64,000 nt of DNA from an uncultured Akkermansia sp. (GCA_905200945.1 CAJKMG010000006.1:57064-121063); one strand, 5' to 3'; positions 50,335 through 58,375 are shown, counted from the first letter of the stretch. Notes: generated from the letters alone by a model not told the origin. Program-made: numbers and translations.

Positions 50335-50352
50335 TCTGCTACAACGTTCTTC

Positions 50353-51423
50353 ATGAACATACCGACTTCCTCTTTCCCCTCCGATACGGATCAGACAGGA
50401 ATCCTCCTCATCCGTTCCCTGGGCATTCCTCCCATGGACGCTTTCCTTCTTCTAAAGGACCTCCTGGACACCAGCCGCGGAAGAGGCGACAGAATAACCC
50501 GGGCCAAACGATGCATACGGCTGGGAGGAGAGGCCCTTGCCGACAGGGAAACAAGCGTGCCGTTTTCCCAGGCTGTCCGCGCCAGCCTGGAAGCAAGAAA
50601 ACACCGCCGGCCCCGCACCCTGCAGGAAATCCGCTATATGGCTGCCCGGATGATGAAAAAATGCCCGGAACTGGCAAGAAAACAGGTCCGTTCCATCACG
50701 CCGGAAGATTGCGAGCGTTATCTCCGCAAAAGCTTTTCCACTCCCCGCCAGCGGCACAAGGGGCGGCTGATCCTGAGCGGCATCCTGAATTTTTCCCTGA
50801 AGCGCGGGTGGTGCCGCAGAAACGCGGCCTTTCTGGTTCCTCCCCCCATCCTCAGGGAAAAACGCATCAGGGCCCTTTCCCTGTACGAGGCAAAACGGCT
50901 TCTCCACACCGCGGAACAGTTGTTCCACGGGGCATGCCTGCCGGCCTGCGCCCTGATGCTGTACGCGGGCATACGCCCCCACGAGGTCAAAAGGCTGACC
51001 TGGAAGAACATCAACCTGAAATCCGGCCTGGTTTCACTGGCGCCCAGCCATACCAAAACAGGCGGGAGCCGCCACGTTTCCATCCTTCCCGTGCTGGGCG
51101 CCATCCTCAGCCGGACGTCTTCCGCCGGTTCCCCCTCCCGTCCCGTTTGCCCGCCCAACTGGGAAAAGAAATGGATGGAAGTAAGGCGCCGGTCCGGCAT
51201 CCTGAAAAAAAGCGGATGGGTGCAGGACGTGCTGAGGCATACCTACGCCTCCTACCACCTGGCCCATTTCTGCAATCAAAACCTTCTTCAGAAGGAGATG
51301 GGGCACTCCTCCCCCTCCCTGCTTTTGGCCCGTTATCTTAACATGGACGGAATCACCTCCGCAACCGGCGCCATGTTCTGGACGCACAGCTTCATTCCTC
51401 CCGCTCCGTTAAAGAAAAACTGA
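50353..51423 (+). CDS. Tyrosine recombinase/integrase
   Basis: The 356-aa product has an N-terminal SAM-like core-binding domain (about 75-145) and a catalytic domain. Active-site residues are Arg in YAGIRPHEV (about 212), Lys in HTKTGGSRH (about 238), Arg in LRHTYAS (about 290), His in MGHSS (about 314) and the nucleophile Tyr in LLARYLN (about 323). The His that usually precedes the second Arg by three positions is Asp here (DVLR). The ATG at 50353 is chosen; a TTG at 50314 would lie before the inverted repeat. The gene is GC-rich like the host, unlike the operon on its left. Its stop codon is inside the 45-bp repeat. Confidence 0.88.
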   Translation: MNIPTSSFPSDTDQTGILLIRSLGIPPMDAFLLLKDLLDTSRGRGDRITRAKRCIRLGGEALADRETSVPFSQAVRASLEARKHRRPRTLQEIRYMAARMMKKCPELARKQVRSITPEDCERYLRKSFSTPRQRHKGRLILSGILNFSLKRGWCRRNAAFLVPPPILREKRIRALSLYEAKRLLHTAEQLFHGACLPACALMLYAGIRPHEVKRLTWKNINLKSGLVSLAPSHTKTGGSRHVSILPVLGAILSRTSSAGSPSRPVCPPNWEKKWMEVRRRSGILKKSGWVQDVLRHTYASYHLAHFCNQNLLQKEMGHSSPSLLLARYLNMDGITSATGAMFWTHSFIPPAPLKKN

Positions 51424-51463
51424 CAAAAATCCGTCTGGAATTGCGCGGCCAAAGACGGACAAT
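51419..51463 (+). repeat. 45-bp direct repeat, middle copy (att-like)
   Basis: Identical over 45 bases to 56556-56600, and the match continues with one indel through CCCTGCG. It begins ACTGACAAAAATCCGTCTGG, spans the recombinase stop codon, and contains inverted arms TCCGTCT and AGACGGA. It ends 31 bases before the first CRISPR repeat. Confidence 0.85.
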
Positions 51464-51494
51464 CCCCCTGCGTCATCAAACAGGAGGCGTATTT

Positions 51495-51661
51495 ATTTTG
51501 CCTTGAATCCAAAATAAGGCACAGTACAGTCCTCCGGCAACCTTCAATAATGCCGAGTCGGTTTTGCCTTGAATCCAAAATAAGGCACAGTACAGTGGGG
51601 ACATTGTCAAAACGGTATGGGAATCGTTTTGCCTTGAATCCAAAATAAGGCACAGTACAGT
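51495..51661 (+). CRISPR. Type II-C CRISPR array: three 36-bp repeats, two spacers
   Basis: Repeats lie at 51495-51530, 51561-51596 and 51626-51661; spacers are 30 bases (51531-51560) and 29 bases (51597-51625). The repeat starts GTTTTGCCTTGAATCC and ends ACAGTACAGT; the first copy has A for the initial G. The TACAGT end resembles a -10 box, as in other type II-C repeats that carry a promoter in each unit, so crRNAs are probably read on the plus strand. Bases 1-16 of the repeat pair with the tracrRNA found at 56418. Confidence 0.95.
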
Positions 51662-51680
51662 AGATACTGTGCCTTATTTT
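51642..51680 (+). terminator. Hairpin formed by the last repeat and an inverted partial copy
   Basis: Bases 17-32 of the last repeat (51642-51657) are the exact reverse complement of 51665-51680, with a 7-base loop, and T-rich sequence follows. The 16-bp stem can end crRNA transcription on the plus strand. Confidence 0.75.
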
Positions 51681-51721
51681 TATGCTCAGCGACTTATAGA
51701 GAAATACAGCGTCCGATATTT

Positions 51722-52054
51722 TTACCAAAAGAGCATTTGCTGAGGCATGGAAACATCCTGCCGGGGACAAGACCTGCCATGAAAAACAAACATCTTATCC
51801 CACTGGATATTCGTGACGAAAAGACACCGGACAGAGCCGTCAGGCGGTATCATTTTCTGGATTCTGCGGGAGTGGGTAGCCATTCTTTCCTGAGTAACGC
51901 ACGCACGGGCATAGACGCTATACTGAATCATCGTATAGCCGTCTTCCAAAAGAGCCTTACGGAAATACTGATAGTTTTTTTTATCTTCCGGCGTGGTTGT
52001 GGGAAGATCAAAGAACACAACTAGCCATCCCATTTTATAGTTGTCATAACCCAT
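51722..52054 (-). CDS. cas2: CRISPR-associated endonuclease Cas2
   Basis: The small subunit of the spacer integration complex. The 110-aa product has the beta-strand start MGWLVVFFDLPTTTPEDKKNYQYFRKALLEDGYTMIQYSVYAR with the conserved Asp, and ends in a strand typical of Cas2 (RCLFVTNIQWDKMFVFHG). The start at 52054 overlaps the end of cas1 by 34 bases; a start at 52033 is possible. It is the last gene of cas9-cas1-cas2. Confidence 0.94.
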   Translation of the reverse strand: MGYDNYKMGWLVVFFDLPTTTPEDKKNYQYFRKALLEDGYTMIQYSVYARACVTQERMATHSRRIQKMIPPDGSVRCLFVTNIQWDKMFVFHGRSCPRQDVSMPQQMLFW

Positions 52055-52956
52055 GGTTCATACGGTCCGGATTGCCCGGCAAGAACTGCTTTGCGGAAAC
52101 TGCGGCAGACGGCCTCTACCGCCGCCCTCAACGGCAACTGTTTATCCTGATACATAACAGCAGCCTGCAAAGTGGCTGTAATATGTTGCCTGTACTCACG
52201 ATTGATCTCTCCTGTTTCCTCTTCTGTTTTTCCTTCCCGCAGGCACAAATGAATCCAACGGGCCACATTGGCATCAAAGGCTGGTCTGAAGGGTTCCATC
52301 AGATCATAAGCCAAAGGCGCTGCATGTTCCCGGGATTGATGAAAAATGCCGAAGCAAGGATCCAGCCCCAGAGCAAAGAGATATTGTAATACGCAAGATA
52401 ACAGAATAGCGTACGCATAGTTGAAGAGGTCATTAAACCCCTCCTCATGACGTCCCCTGTGAAAATCGGAGTTTGCCCATGTATCCGCAAATACGCTCCA
52501 GAACAGGCGGGCACACTCCGCTTCCCTCGCCGTCTTTTCCGTCACGGCCATTCTTTTCAGCTCCGCAATGGCGGGATGATGCGGATTCCATGCCTGAGCC
52601 AGCGCCGTCTGATTTCCACACTTGGCATCCAAAGTCTTTTGCCAAAGACGGTTCCGCAAGCGGGCCGGCATATCCGCCAAATGTCTTAACAGCCCGGTAT
52701 CCGTAGCCCGATCCGCCGGCAGGAGCAGCACGGCAGGCCTGTAGCTTTCACACAGCACGAAACCTATTCTCTTCCTGGCCAGCTCTATCAGCAAATTGCT
52801 CGTGAGCGTCGCCTTAAACGAACTGAGCACAACAGCCCCCACATCCTCCAGCGGAATCGTCCGGGGAGAATTCTCTCCATCCACGCATCTGAGCTGGCCC
52901 TTGTCGCAGCTCAGATGGCATGTATAAGTATCTATGCTCAGAATATGGTATGACAT
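52021..52956 (-). CDS. cas1: CRISPR-associated endonuclease Cas1 (type II)
   Basis: Integrase of the adaptation complex. The 311-aa product has the N-terminal beta domain with LEDVGAVVLSSFKATLTSNLLIELARKRIGFVLC and a helical catalytic domain with the FNDLFNYAYAILLSCVLQYLFALGLDPCFGIFHQSREHAAPLAYDLMEPFRP region, which holds the metal-binding His and Asp/Glu. The length and GIFH segment match type II Cas1. It begins 10 bases after the cas9 stop. Confidence 0.95.
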   Translation of the reverse strand: MSYHILSIDTYTCHLSCDKGQLRCVDGENSPRTIPLEDVGAVVLSSFKATLTSNLLIELARKRIGFVLCESYRPAVLLLPADRATDTGLLRHLADMPARLRNRLWQKTLDAKCGNQTALAQAWNPHHPAIAELKRMAVTEKTAREAECARLFWSVFADTWANSDFHRGRHEEGFNDLFNYAYAILLSCVLQYLFALGLDPCFGIFHQSREHAAPLAYDLMEPFRPAFDANVARWIHLCLREGKTEEETGEINREYRQHITATLQAAVMYQDKQLPLRAAVEAVCRSFRKAVLAGQSGPYEPWVMTTIKWDG

Positions 52957-52966
52957 GGGAAATGCC

Positions 52967-55900
52967 TTATCGTGGAGTCCCCGTATAAGAAGTGGGATAT
53001 ATTTTCATTTGGTATTTTTTTAATAAAGAAATGAGATCTACTTCACGCCAATTACATTCATGCTTTTTGTTAGTAGGTGCAGCGCAATGCGCTCTTTGAA
53101 GATCTAATTTTACGCCAACTTTTCCATCCTTGATGGATGCAATTCTCCATACACCTGTACGCCTGGGATCTTTGGACGAGGTTAAATGAACCAGCATGCC
53201 GTTTTTCAGAATACGCACCGGCTTGCCGCCGTTCTGTTCTTTCAAGGACATGATTTGCTTAAATACCTTAATATGCCTGATCACCACCGGCTTGGGATCT
53301 AACGCCACTCCATAATTACCTTCAATTTCTATGGCTGCCTTAAGAGCCTTCAATTTTGACGCGCCTTCCGGAAACACTCCGACCAATTTACTTGCTTTTA
53401 CCTGATTTTTTTCCTTCTTCCCATCTTTCTTTCTGGAGAGAGAAACCATGGCATCCTCCCCGCTTCCCTGAACAGAAAGCACTCTCTGCATGGTTTCCTT
53501 GAGTAAAGCGCCGCCCATGTCTGCGGGGATATGCTTAACAACCCTCTGCTCCATCAATTTTTCACGAATATTTTCTTTAAGAGAAGTGGAAAGATCGCGC
53601 AATATCATGCGGCCATCATCATTCAGGACATAATGACGCTGATTCGCAACAGGTCTAACTTGAGGTATCAGCTTTTCCGGGATCCGGCGCATGGCAAGAA
53701 CACGTCTCAGCAAACCATTATGATGAGCAGGGATGATATCAGGAATAAGCCCCAGCACACAAGCATCCAAGGCATGATGCAGATGAGTGAGAGAACGCAG
53801 GTTTTCCTTAAGAATCTTGCCGGAGTCCGGGTCGGCAGCCTCCGGGCACAATTCTTTGAAGACTCCCAAAACATCCCACGACTTACGAACTTCAGCGGTA
53901 ACGGCGCCAGGAATCAGGTCGATGCGAGCATCCGGAAGAACGTTACCTATAGACTTGCAGGCCAGTTTCATCAGGTGGGAACTCTGCGTCATCATGCCTT
54001 CCGTCATGCCTATTTCCTTCATGGCATCGTGATTTTGTAATTGATGCCTATGGGACAATCCCCTCACCATCAGTAAGGCCTTGCGCTTCTTTTTGCGCTT
54101 GCGGTCATCTTCATGCCACTTCTTGTCGTCCAACTTCTCAACAAATTCCCTATAATTATTAAAGGAACAAATATGCAGGTTCGTTCGTCCCGTAACCGGC
54201 TTACCCTGCTCCTGCTCCACAAAATCGTACCCGGTACGCTGACCTTTCATCTTGTTAACCTCTTTCCTCGTGAGAACCAGAGAAGAAAGCGCGTTAGACT
54301 GCCGGAAAGAATAGGGGACGATATGTTCCATCTCCATATTTTCCAGCTCATGAGTGCCATACCGCTCACCGGTAAACGGGCATGTCCAGTTCATGTCCAT
54401 GGCGATGCGGCACTTACGTATCAGATTGGCAGAAAGCGCTTTCCCCGGTAAATCCCGTTTTAATTTATTGACGGCTTCCGTATGGCTTTTCTGACGCAGA
54501 TTCAGTTCTGTCTGAATCTTTTTGCTGTCCATGCCGGAAAACGCCGTCAGTTCTTTACCGACTTCCACACAAATGCGGGAAATTCTGTCTTTTTGCCCGT
54601 CGGCGAAATCCTGAATCAAATCTTTCAGCAAGCGATCCAGAATCAACATACGGTGACGGACAAGGTGGTTATTGGTCATCGTATCAAGACGGCGTTCTTT
54701 CTGGTATTGATTCACGGAAGAATCCGCGTCAAGGAGGCAATACAGACAACCGTCATGCGCTTTCAGTTCCCCATCCGGATGCGCTTCTCCCCGGGCAGGA
54801 CGCGTCGGGTCTTCCCCGTCAAGGGTTTCTTCCACAACTTTTTTCAAGATGGGGCGGGCATACGGCGCTCGCCCCGTCGCATACTTGGGTTTTAATGGCG
54901 TGGCGGCATAATCCGGATCTGTCTTCTTGGCTTTCTTTCGATTGGCCTGTTGATGGCGTTCTTTCTCTATTTTCTTTTCCAATGCCTCGAAAGATTCCCC
55001 ACGGGACTTAAGCAAATTCAACAAATAATTCGGGGTAACGGACTTCCCGCGACGCAGACGATTGGCGGCAAGCCGGTAAACAGATGGAGAAAGAGTTTCC
55101 CCGATGCCGCTTCTTTTCAGAACTTCCACGGCAGGATCCAGGTAAAGAGCCTCTTCGCTGTCAGGATGCAAAGTAAAATAGTTGGCTACATTAGTCTCTG
55201 TCTCTCCCAGACGAGAAGAGATGGCCTTCTCCAGAGACGCTTTGGTCAACTTTCCTTCCTGTCGGGCCTGATTCATCAATTCTCTGCGTATCTCTGCAGA
55301 AAGAGGCTCTCCGTCCGCACGGATGTTACATAAAATCCGGGCCATGCGGTATTCATAAAATTCCGGGCAATTCGCCGTCGGAACCTTGGATAGTTTTTCT
55401 GCCCGTTCACGGGCATTTTGCTCAGAATTTCCTTTCTTTAGCTCAGCTTCATACACCTGAGCCCACGAGACAGGGCAACGGCTGATGATGCGGTTATCAA
55501 AACGGGGGATTAACTGCCCGAACAAAAGACTCCCACGATAACGTCGGGCCAATTTTATCCCGTACTGAAGCAACACGCCGCGCTGTTCCGTTGTCAGAGG
55601 ATGATGCTGCGCAATCAACTCCATGATTTCCGAAGTCAGCCCCGGAATCAGAGGCGCGGAAAGCTCCAATATGCGCCGTACTTCCTTTTCCACGGTTAAG
55701 CGGGGAAAAGCGGTATTGAGATTTTTATAAGCCGGCGTTGAAACATTCATCGGAGCATCCGCTTTGCCCTCTTCCAGTTTCAATTCCCGGCAAATGGTTT
55801 CCGCCATAGTCGCCGTCCCATGTTTATCCATCAAATCTTTAGCATGCTGCACTCTCTCGGTATCTTCCTTGTTCCCTCCATCTTCTGAAAAGCCGCTAGA

Positions 55901-56296
55901 CCATGAGACATTATTGTCGTACCCCCGGTTATGAGCATACCAGCGGAGGACATGCCAAAGTTCAATCGGGGCAAGATTTCTATGTCCTTTTAATGCTTCT
56001 GACGCCAAATAAAAGGGAGCGGGATGCCCGGGAGTTTCCTTCATTTCCTGCGTGATGATTTGAGCCTGAACCAGCAATCTGCCGATACGCTCGATACGAA
56101 CGCGCCGAGACCGGATATTGCGTCTCAAACGCCTGTATTCACGCCTTTTAAATGCCTGACAATCATCTTTCGGAAACACAACTGCACCGCAACCGCAAAC
56201 AGAGGGATCCGTATCATCATGAGAAGCGGATTCAATTACAGCCCACCCAATGGAGGCGTAACCAATATCGAACGAAAAAGTAAGAGAACGCGACAT
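52967..56296 (-). CDS. cas9: CRISPR-associated endonuclease Cas9, type II-C size
   Basis: RNA-guided DNA endonuclease. The 1109-aa length fits compact type II-C enzymes. Visible: RuvC-I with Asp10 (FSFDIGYASIGW), an Arg-rich bridge helix (RREYRRLRRNIRSRRVRIER, about 52-71), RuvC-II with Glu in ICVEVGKEL (about 574), an HNH domain with EMEHIVPYSF (His about 658) and an upstream CPFTG, and RuvC-III with LHHALDACVLG (about 843). A GCLYC pair near 525 may bind metal with the CPFTG Cys. The ATG at 56296 is preceded by a GTG. cas4 and csn2 are absent, consistent with II-C. All nuclease residues are present. Confidence 0.97.
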   Translation of the reverse strand: MSRSLTFSFDIGYASIGWAVIESASHDDTDPSVCGCGAVVFPKDDCQAFKRREYRRLRRNIRSRRVRIERIGRLLVQAQIITQEMKETPGHPAPFYLASEALKGHRNLAPIELWHVLRWYAHNRGYDNNVSWSSGFSEDGGNKEDTERVQHAKDLMDKHGTATMAETICRELKLEEGKADAPMNVSTPAYKNLNTAFPRLTVEKEVRRILELSAPLIPGLTSEIMELIAQHHPLTTEQRGVLLQYGIKLARRYRGSLLFGQLIPRFDNRIISRCPVSWAQVYEAELKKGNSEQNARERAEKLSKVPTANCPEFYEYRMARILCNIRADGEPLSAEIRRELMNQARQEGKLTKASLEKAISSRLGETETNVANYFTLHPDSEEALYLDPAVEVLKRSGIGETLSPSVYRLAANRLRRGKSVTPNYLLNLLKSRGESFEALEKKIEKERHQQANRKKAKKTDPDYAATPLKPKYATGRAPYARPILKKVVEETLDGEDPTRPARGEAHPDGELKAHDGCLYCLLDADSSVNQYQKERRLDTMTNNHLVRHRMLILDRLLKDLIQDFADGQKDRISRICVEVGKELTAFSGMDSKKIQTELNLRQKSHTEAVNKLKRDLPGKALSANLIRKCRIAMDMNWTCPFTGERYGTHELENMEMEHIVPYSFRQSNALSSLVLTRKEVNKMKGQRTGYDFVEQEQGKPVTGRTNLHICSFNNYREFVEKLDDKKWHEDDRKRKKKRKALLMVRGLSHRHQLQNHDAMKEIGMTEGMMTQSSHLMKLACKSIGNVLPDARIDLIPGAVTAEVRKSWDVLGVFKELCPEAADPDSGKILKENLRSLTHLHHALDACVLGLIPDIIPAHHNGLLRRVLAMRRIPEKLIPQVRPVANQRHYVLNDDGRMILRDLSTSLKENIREKLMEQRVVKHIPADMGGALLKETMQRVLSVQGSGEDAMVSLSRKKDGKKEKNQVKASKLVGVFPEGASKLKALKAAIEIEGNYGVALDPKPVVIRHIKVFKQIMSLKEQNGGKPVRILKNGMLVHLTSSKDPRRTGVWRIASIKDGKVGVKLDLQRAHCAAPTNKKHECNWREVDLISLLKKYQMKIYPTSYTGTPR

Positions 56297-56319
56297 CACA
56301 AAAAACTGCTTTTATTCAT

Positions 56320-56347
56320 GTTATATGCCAATATTGCATTTTATCAA
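56320..56347 (-). promoter_or_regulatory. Promoter of cas9
   Basis: On the minus strand, TTGATA (complement of 56342-56347) and TATAAC (complement of 56320-56325) are separated by 16 bases. The predicted start is ~16 bases before the cas9 ATG. Confidence 0.6.
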
Positions 56348-56382
56348 GTATTTTATAAAAATTATTCAGTTCAAAAAAACAG

Positions 56383-56411
56383 TTGACAAAACATCTGAAC
56401 ATCACTTTAAT
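56383..56411 (+). promoter_or_regulatory. Promoter of the tracrRNA
   Basis: TTGACA (56383-56388), 17 bases, TTTAAT (56406-56411). It points away from cas9 and its predicted start is at about 56418, exactly where the anti-repeat begins. Confidence 0.8.
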
Positions 56412-56417
56412 TTCCAA

Positions 56418-56532
56418 CGGATTCAAGACAAAATTTGAAATGCAAACCGATTTTCCTGACTGCCAGCCAGTCACACCGGTAACAAAAGCATTTTTATCAA
56501 ACCGCCATGCGTTTCAGCGCAAGGCGGTTTTT
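56418..56532 (+). ncRNA. tracrRNA
   Basis: The anti-repeat GGATTCAAGACAAAAT (56419-56434) pairs with the first 16 bases of the CRISPR repeat: 14 Watson-Crick pairs, one G-U and one C-A mismatch. The tail contains a GACTG/CAGTC hairpin (within 56457-56472) enclosed by ACCG/CGGT, and a terminator stem AAACCGCC/GGCGGTTT with an inner TGCG/CGCA, ending in T5 at 56528-56532. With the promoter just upstream it forms a complete ~115-nt gene placed between cas9 and alr, about 4.7 kb from the array. Confidence 0.85.
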
Positions 56533-56555
56533 ATTATCCTTTGAAAGTTCAAAAG

Positions 56556-56600
56556 ACTGACAAAAATCCGTCTGGAATTGCGCGGCCAAAGACGGACAAT
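56556..56600 (+). repeat. 45-bp direct repeat, right copy (att-like)
   Basis: Identical to 51419-51463. It starts 24 bases after the tracrRNA T run and ends 61 bases before the alr ATG, so it closes the CRISPR-Cas module on the right. Confidence 0.85.
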
Positions 56601-56661
56601 TCCCTGCGCCGGGAGCGTCCGGCGCCCCTCTTTTTTCCAACCTTTCCGCCATTCTCCTATC

Positions 56662-57768
56662 ATGCCAGCAACCAGCCCTCCCCGCGCCTGGGCCGAAATA
56701 GACCTCGGGGCCATCCGCCATAACCTGAATGTCGTCAAGCAGGCGGCCAAAGGGGAATATTACATGCCCGTCGTGAAGGCAGGCGCCTACGGCCACGGGC
56801 TGGAACAGGTTTGCCGCACGCTGGATTCGGAAGGCATCGCTTTCTTCGGGGTGGCCAATGTGGGGGAAGCCCGGCGCATCAGCCAAGCGGGCTGCCGCAC
56901 CCGCCCTTACATCCTGGGCCCCGCGTTCCCGGAGGAACGGGAGGAAATCGTGCTGAACGGCTGGCGCTCCTTCATTTCCACCATGGAGGAAGCAGAGCAT
57001 TACAATTCCCTGGCGCGGCTGTACGGAAAGACGCTGCCCATCCACCTTTCCGTGGATACGGGAATGGGCCGCGGCGGATTCCTGCCGGACCAGCTTGAAG
57101 AACTGCTTTCCCGCCTGGGAGAACTGGACAGCCTGCATCCGGAAGGCCTGGGAGCACACCTGCCCTGCGCGGACGAGGACCGGGAAATCACGCTCAGGCA
57201 AATCGCCCTCTTTGAACGGATGGCCGCCCGCATCCGGGAAAAACTGCCCTTGAAGTATTGCCACCTGGCCAACAGCGCCGCCTCCCTGGATTATGAAATT
57301 CCCTCCAACAACATGTGCCGCCCCGGGCTGGTGCTGTACGGTTTTTCCCCCATTGCCTCCCCATGGGCCTCTCAATTAAAACCGGCCATGGCTCTTTTTT
57401 CCCGCCTGACGGTGGTGCGCACGCTACCGGAAGGCCACGGCATTTCCTACGGGGGCACCTATGTAACGGACCATCCCACCAGGGTGGCGACCGTGGGCAT
57501 AGGCTACGCGGACGGCTACCTGCGTTCCCTGGCCCACAAGGGCGCCCGCGTCATGGTGGATGGGGTTTCCTGCCCCCTTCTCGGGCGCGTGACGATGGAC
57601 CAGATCATCGTGGACGTCAGCCGGGCGCCGCACGCGGAACCGGGAATGACCGCAGAGATCATGGGGGCGAATATTCCCGTGACGGAACTGGCAGAAAAGG
57701 CCGGCACCATTTCCTGGGAAATTTTCACCGGAATAGGCCCCCGGGTCCCCCGCCACTACAATTATTAG
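56662..57768 (+). CDS. alr: Alanine racemase
   Basis: It makes D-alanine for peptidoglycan. The 368-aa protein has the PLP-barrel start WAEIDLGAIRHNL, the PLP lysine in MPVVKAGAYGHG (about 38), the GYADGY segment near 283 with conserved Tyr/Asp, and the C-terminal beta domain with VTMDQIIVDVS. The ATG at 56662 is chosen; 28 upstream in-frame codons run into the direct repeat and do not look coding. Its normal promoter context may have been replaced by the island edge. Confidence 0.94.
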   Translation: MPATSPPRAWAEIDLGAIRHNLNVVKQAAKGEYYMPVVKAGAYGHGLEQVCRTLDSEGIAFFGVANVGEARRISQAGCRTRPYILGPAFPEEREEIVLNGWRSFISTMEEAEHYNSLARLYGKTLPIHLSVDTGMGRGGFLPDQLEELLSRLGELDSLHPEGLGAHLPCADEDREITLRQIALFERMAARIREKLPLKYCHLANSAASLDYEIPSNNMCRPGLVLYGFSPIASPWASQLKPAMALFSRLTVVRTLPEGHGISYGGTYVTDHPTRVATVGIGYADGYLRSLAHKGARVMVDGVSCPLLGRVTMDQIIVDVSRAPHAEPGMTAEIMGANIPVTELAEKAGTISWEIFTGIGPRVPRHYNY

Positions 57769-57820
57769 ACCTTCAACCGGAGAAGAAGCCTTCCATTCCG
57801 CGTGAAACCTTCATTCCCTA

Positions 57821-57859
57821 TTGACGGGCATCCGGAAATATCGTTTATTTAACCGATAT
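57821..57859 (+). promoter_or_regulatory. Promoter and dyad before the Rrf2 gene
   Basis: TTGACG (57821-57826), 17 bases, TTTATT (57844-57849). ATATCG (57838-57843) and CGATAT (57854-57859) form a dyad across the -10 box and the start codon, a natural place for autoregulation. The predicted transcript begins at or only a few bases before the ATG. Confidence 0.55.
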
Positions 57860-58301
57860 GATGAAGGTTTCCACCAGAGGACGTTACGCGTTGCGTCTGA
57901 TGATTGACCTCGCCCAGCATCGCGACGAGGGTTATATTTCCCTGAAGGAGATTTCCTCCAGGCAGGACATTACCGTACGTTATCTGGAACAGATTATCGC
58001 CATCCTCTTGAAAGCGGGATTTGTCCAGAGCTTCCGGGGAAAGGCCGGAGGATACCGCCTTTCCAGACATCCTCGCGAATACACCACGGAAGAAATTCTG
58101 AAACTGACGGAAGGTTCCCTTCTGCCTATTTCCTGCACAGCTCCCCACGAAAATCCGTGCCCGCGGGCGGCCAGCTGCGCCACGCTGCCTTTCTGGCGCG
58201 GGCTACAGCGAGTTATTGAGGATTATTTGCGTCGCGTGACGCTGGAAGATCTGGCCGAGCAGCAAAAGGAAATCGGCTGCGACTACGGAGCCGGCATTTA
58301 A
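57858..58301 (+). CDS. Rrf2-family transcriptional regulator (CymR/IscR-like)
   Basis: The 147-aa product has the Rrf2 winged helix: MKVSTRGRYALRLMIDLAQH, ISLKEISSRQDITVRYLEQI as recognition region, and FRGKAGGYRLSR as wing. The C-terminal half has three cysteines spaced C-x7-C-x5-C (SCTAPHENPCPRAASC), which may hold an Fe-S cluster as in IscR or act as sensor. An ATG at 57861 is an alternative start. Lying directly before metY and cysK, it is likely a cysteine/sulfur regulator of the CymR kind; this is inference from position and family. Confidence 0.85.
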   Translation: MMKVSTRGRYALRLMIDLAQHRDEGYISLKEISSRQDITVRYLEQIIAILLKAGFVQSFRGKAGGYRLSRHPREYTTEEILKLTEGSLLPISCTAPHENPCPRAASCATLPFWRGLQRVIEDYLRRVTLEDLAEQQKEIGCDYGAGI

Positions 58302-58375
58302 GCAGCGGCCGCGGGCCTGAACATTTCTCCACCTTTTCCCATTCCGGCCCATGTCCCGTTTTTTTTACCCGGAGC

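Noticed and set aside
56578..56661. Upstream extension of alr into the direct repeat
   Set aside because: The 28 added residues are Arg/Pro-rich, unlike Alr N termini, and derive from repeat sequence.
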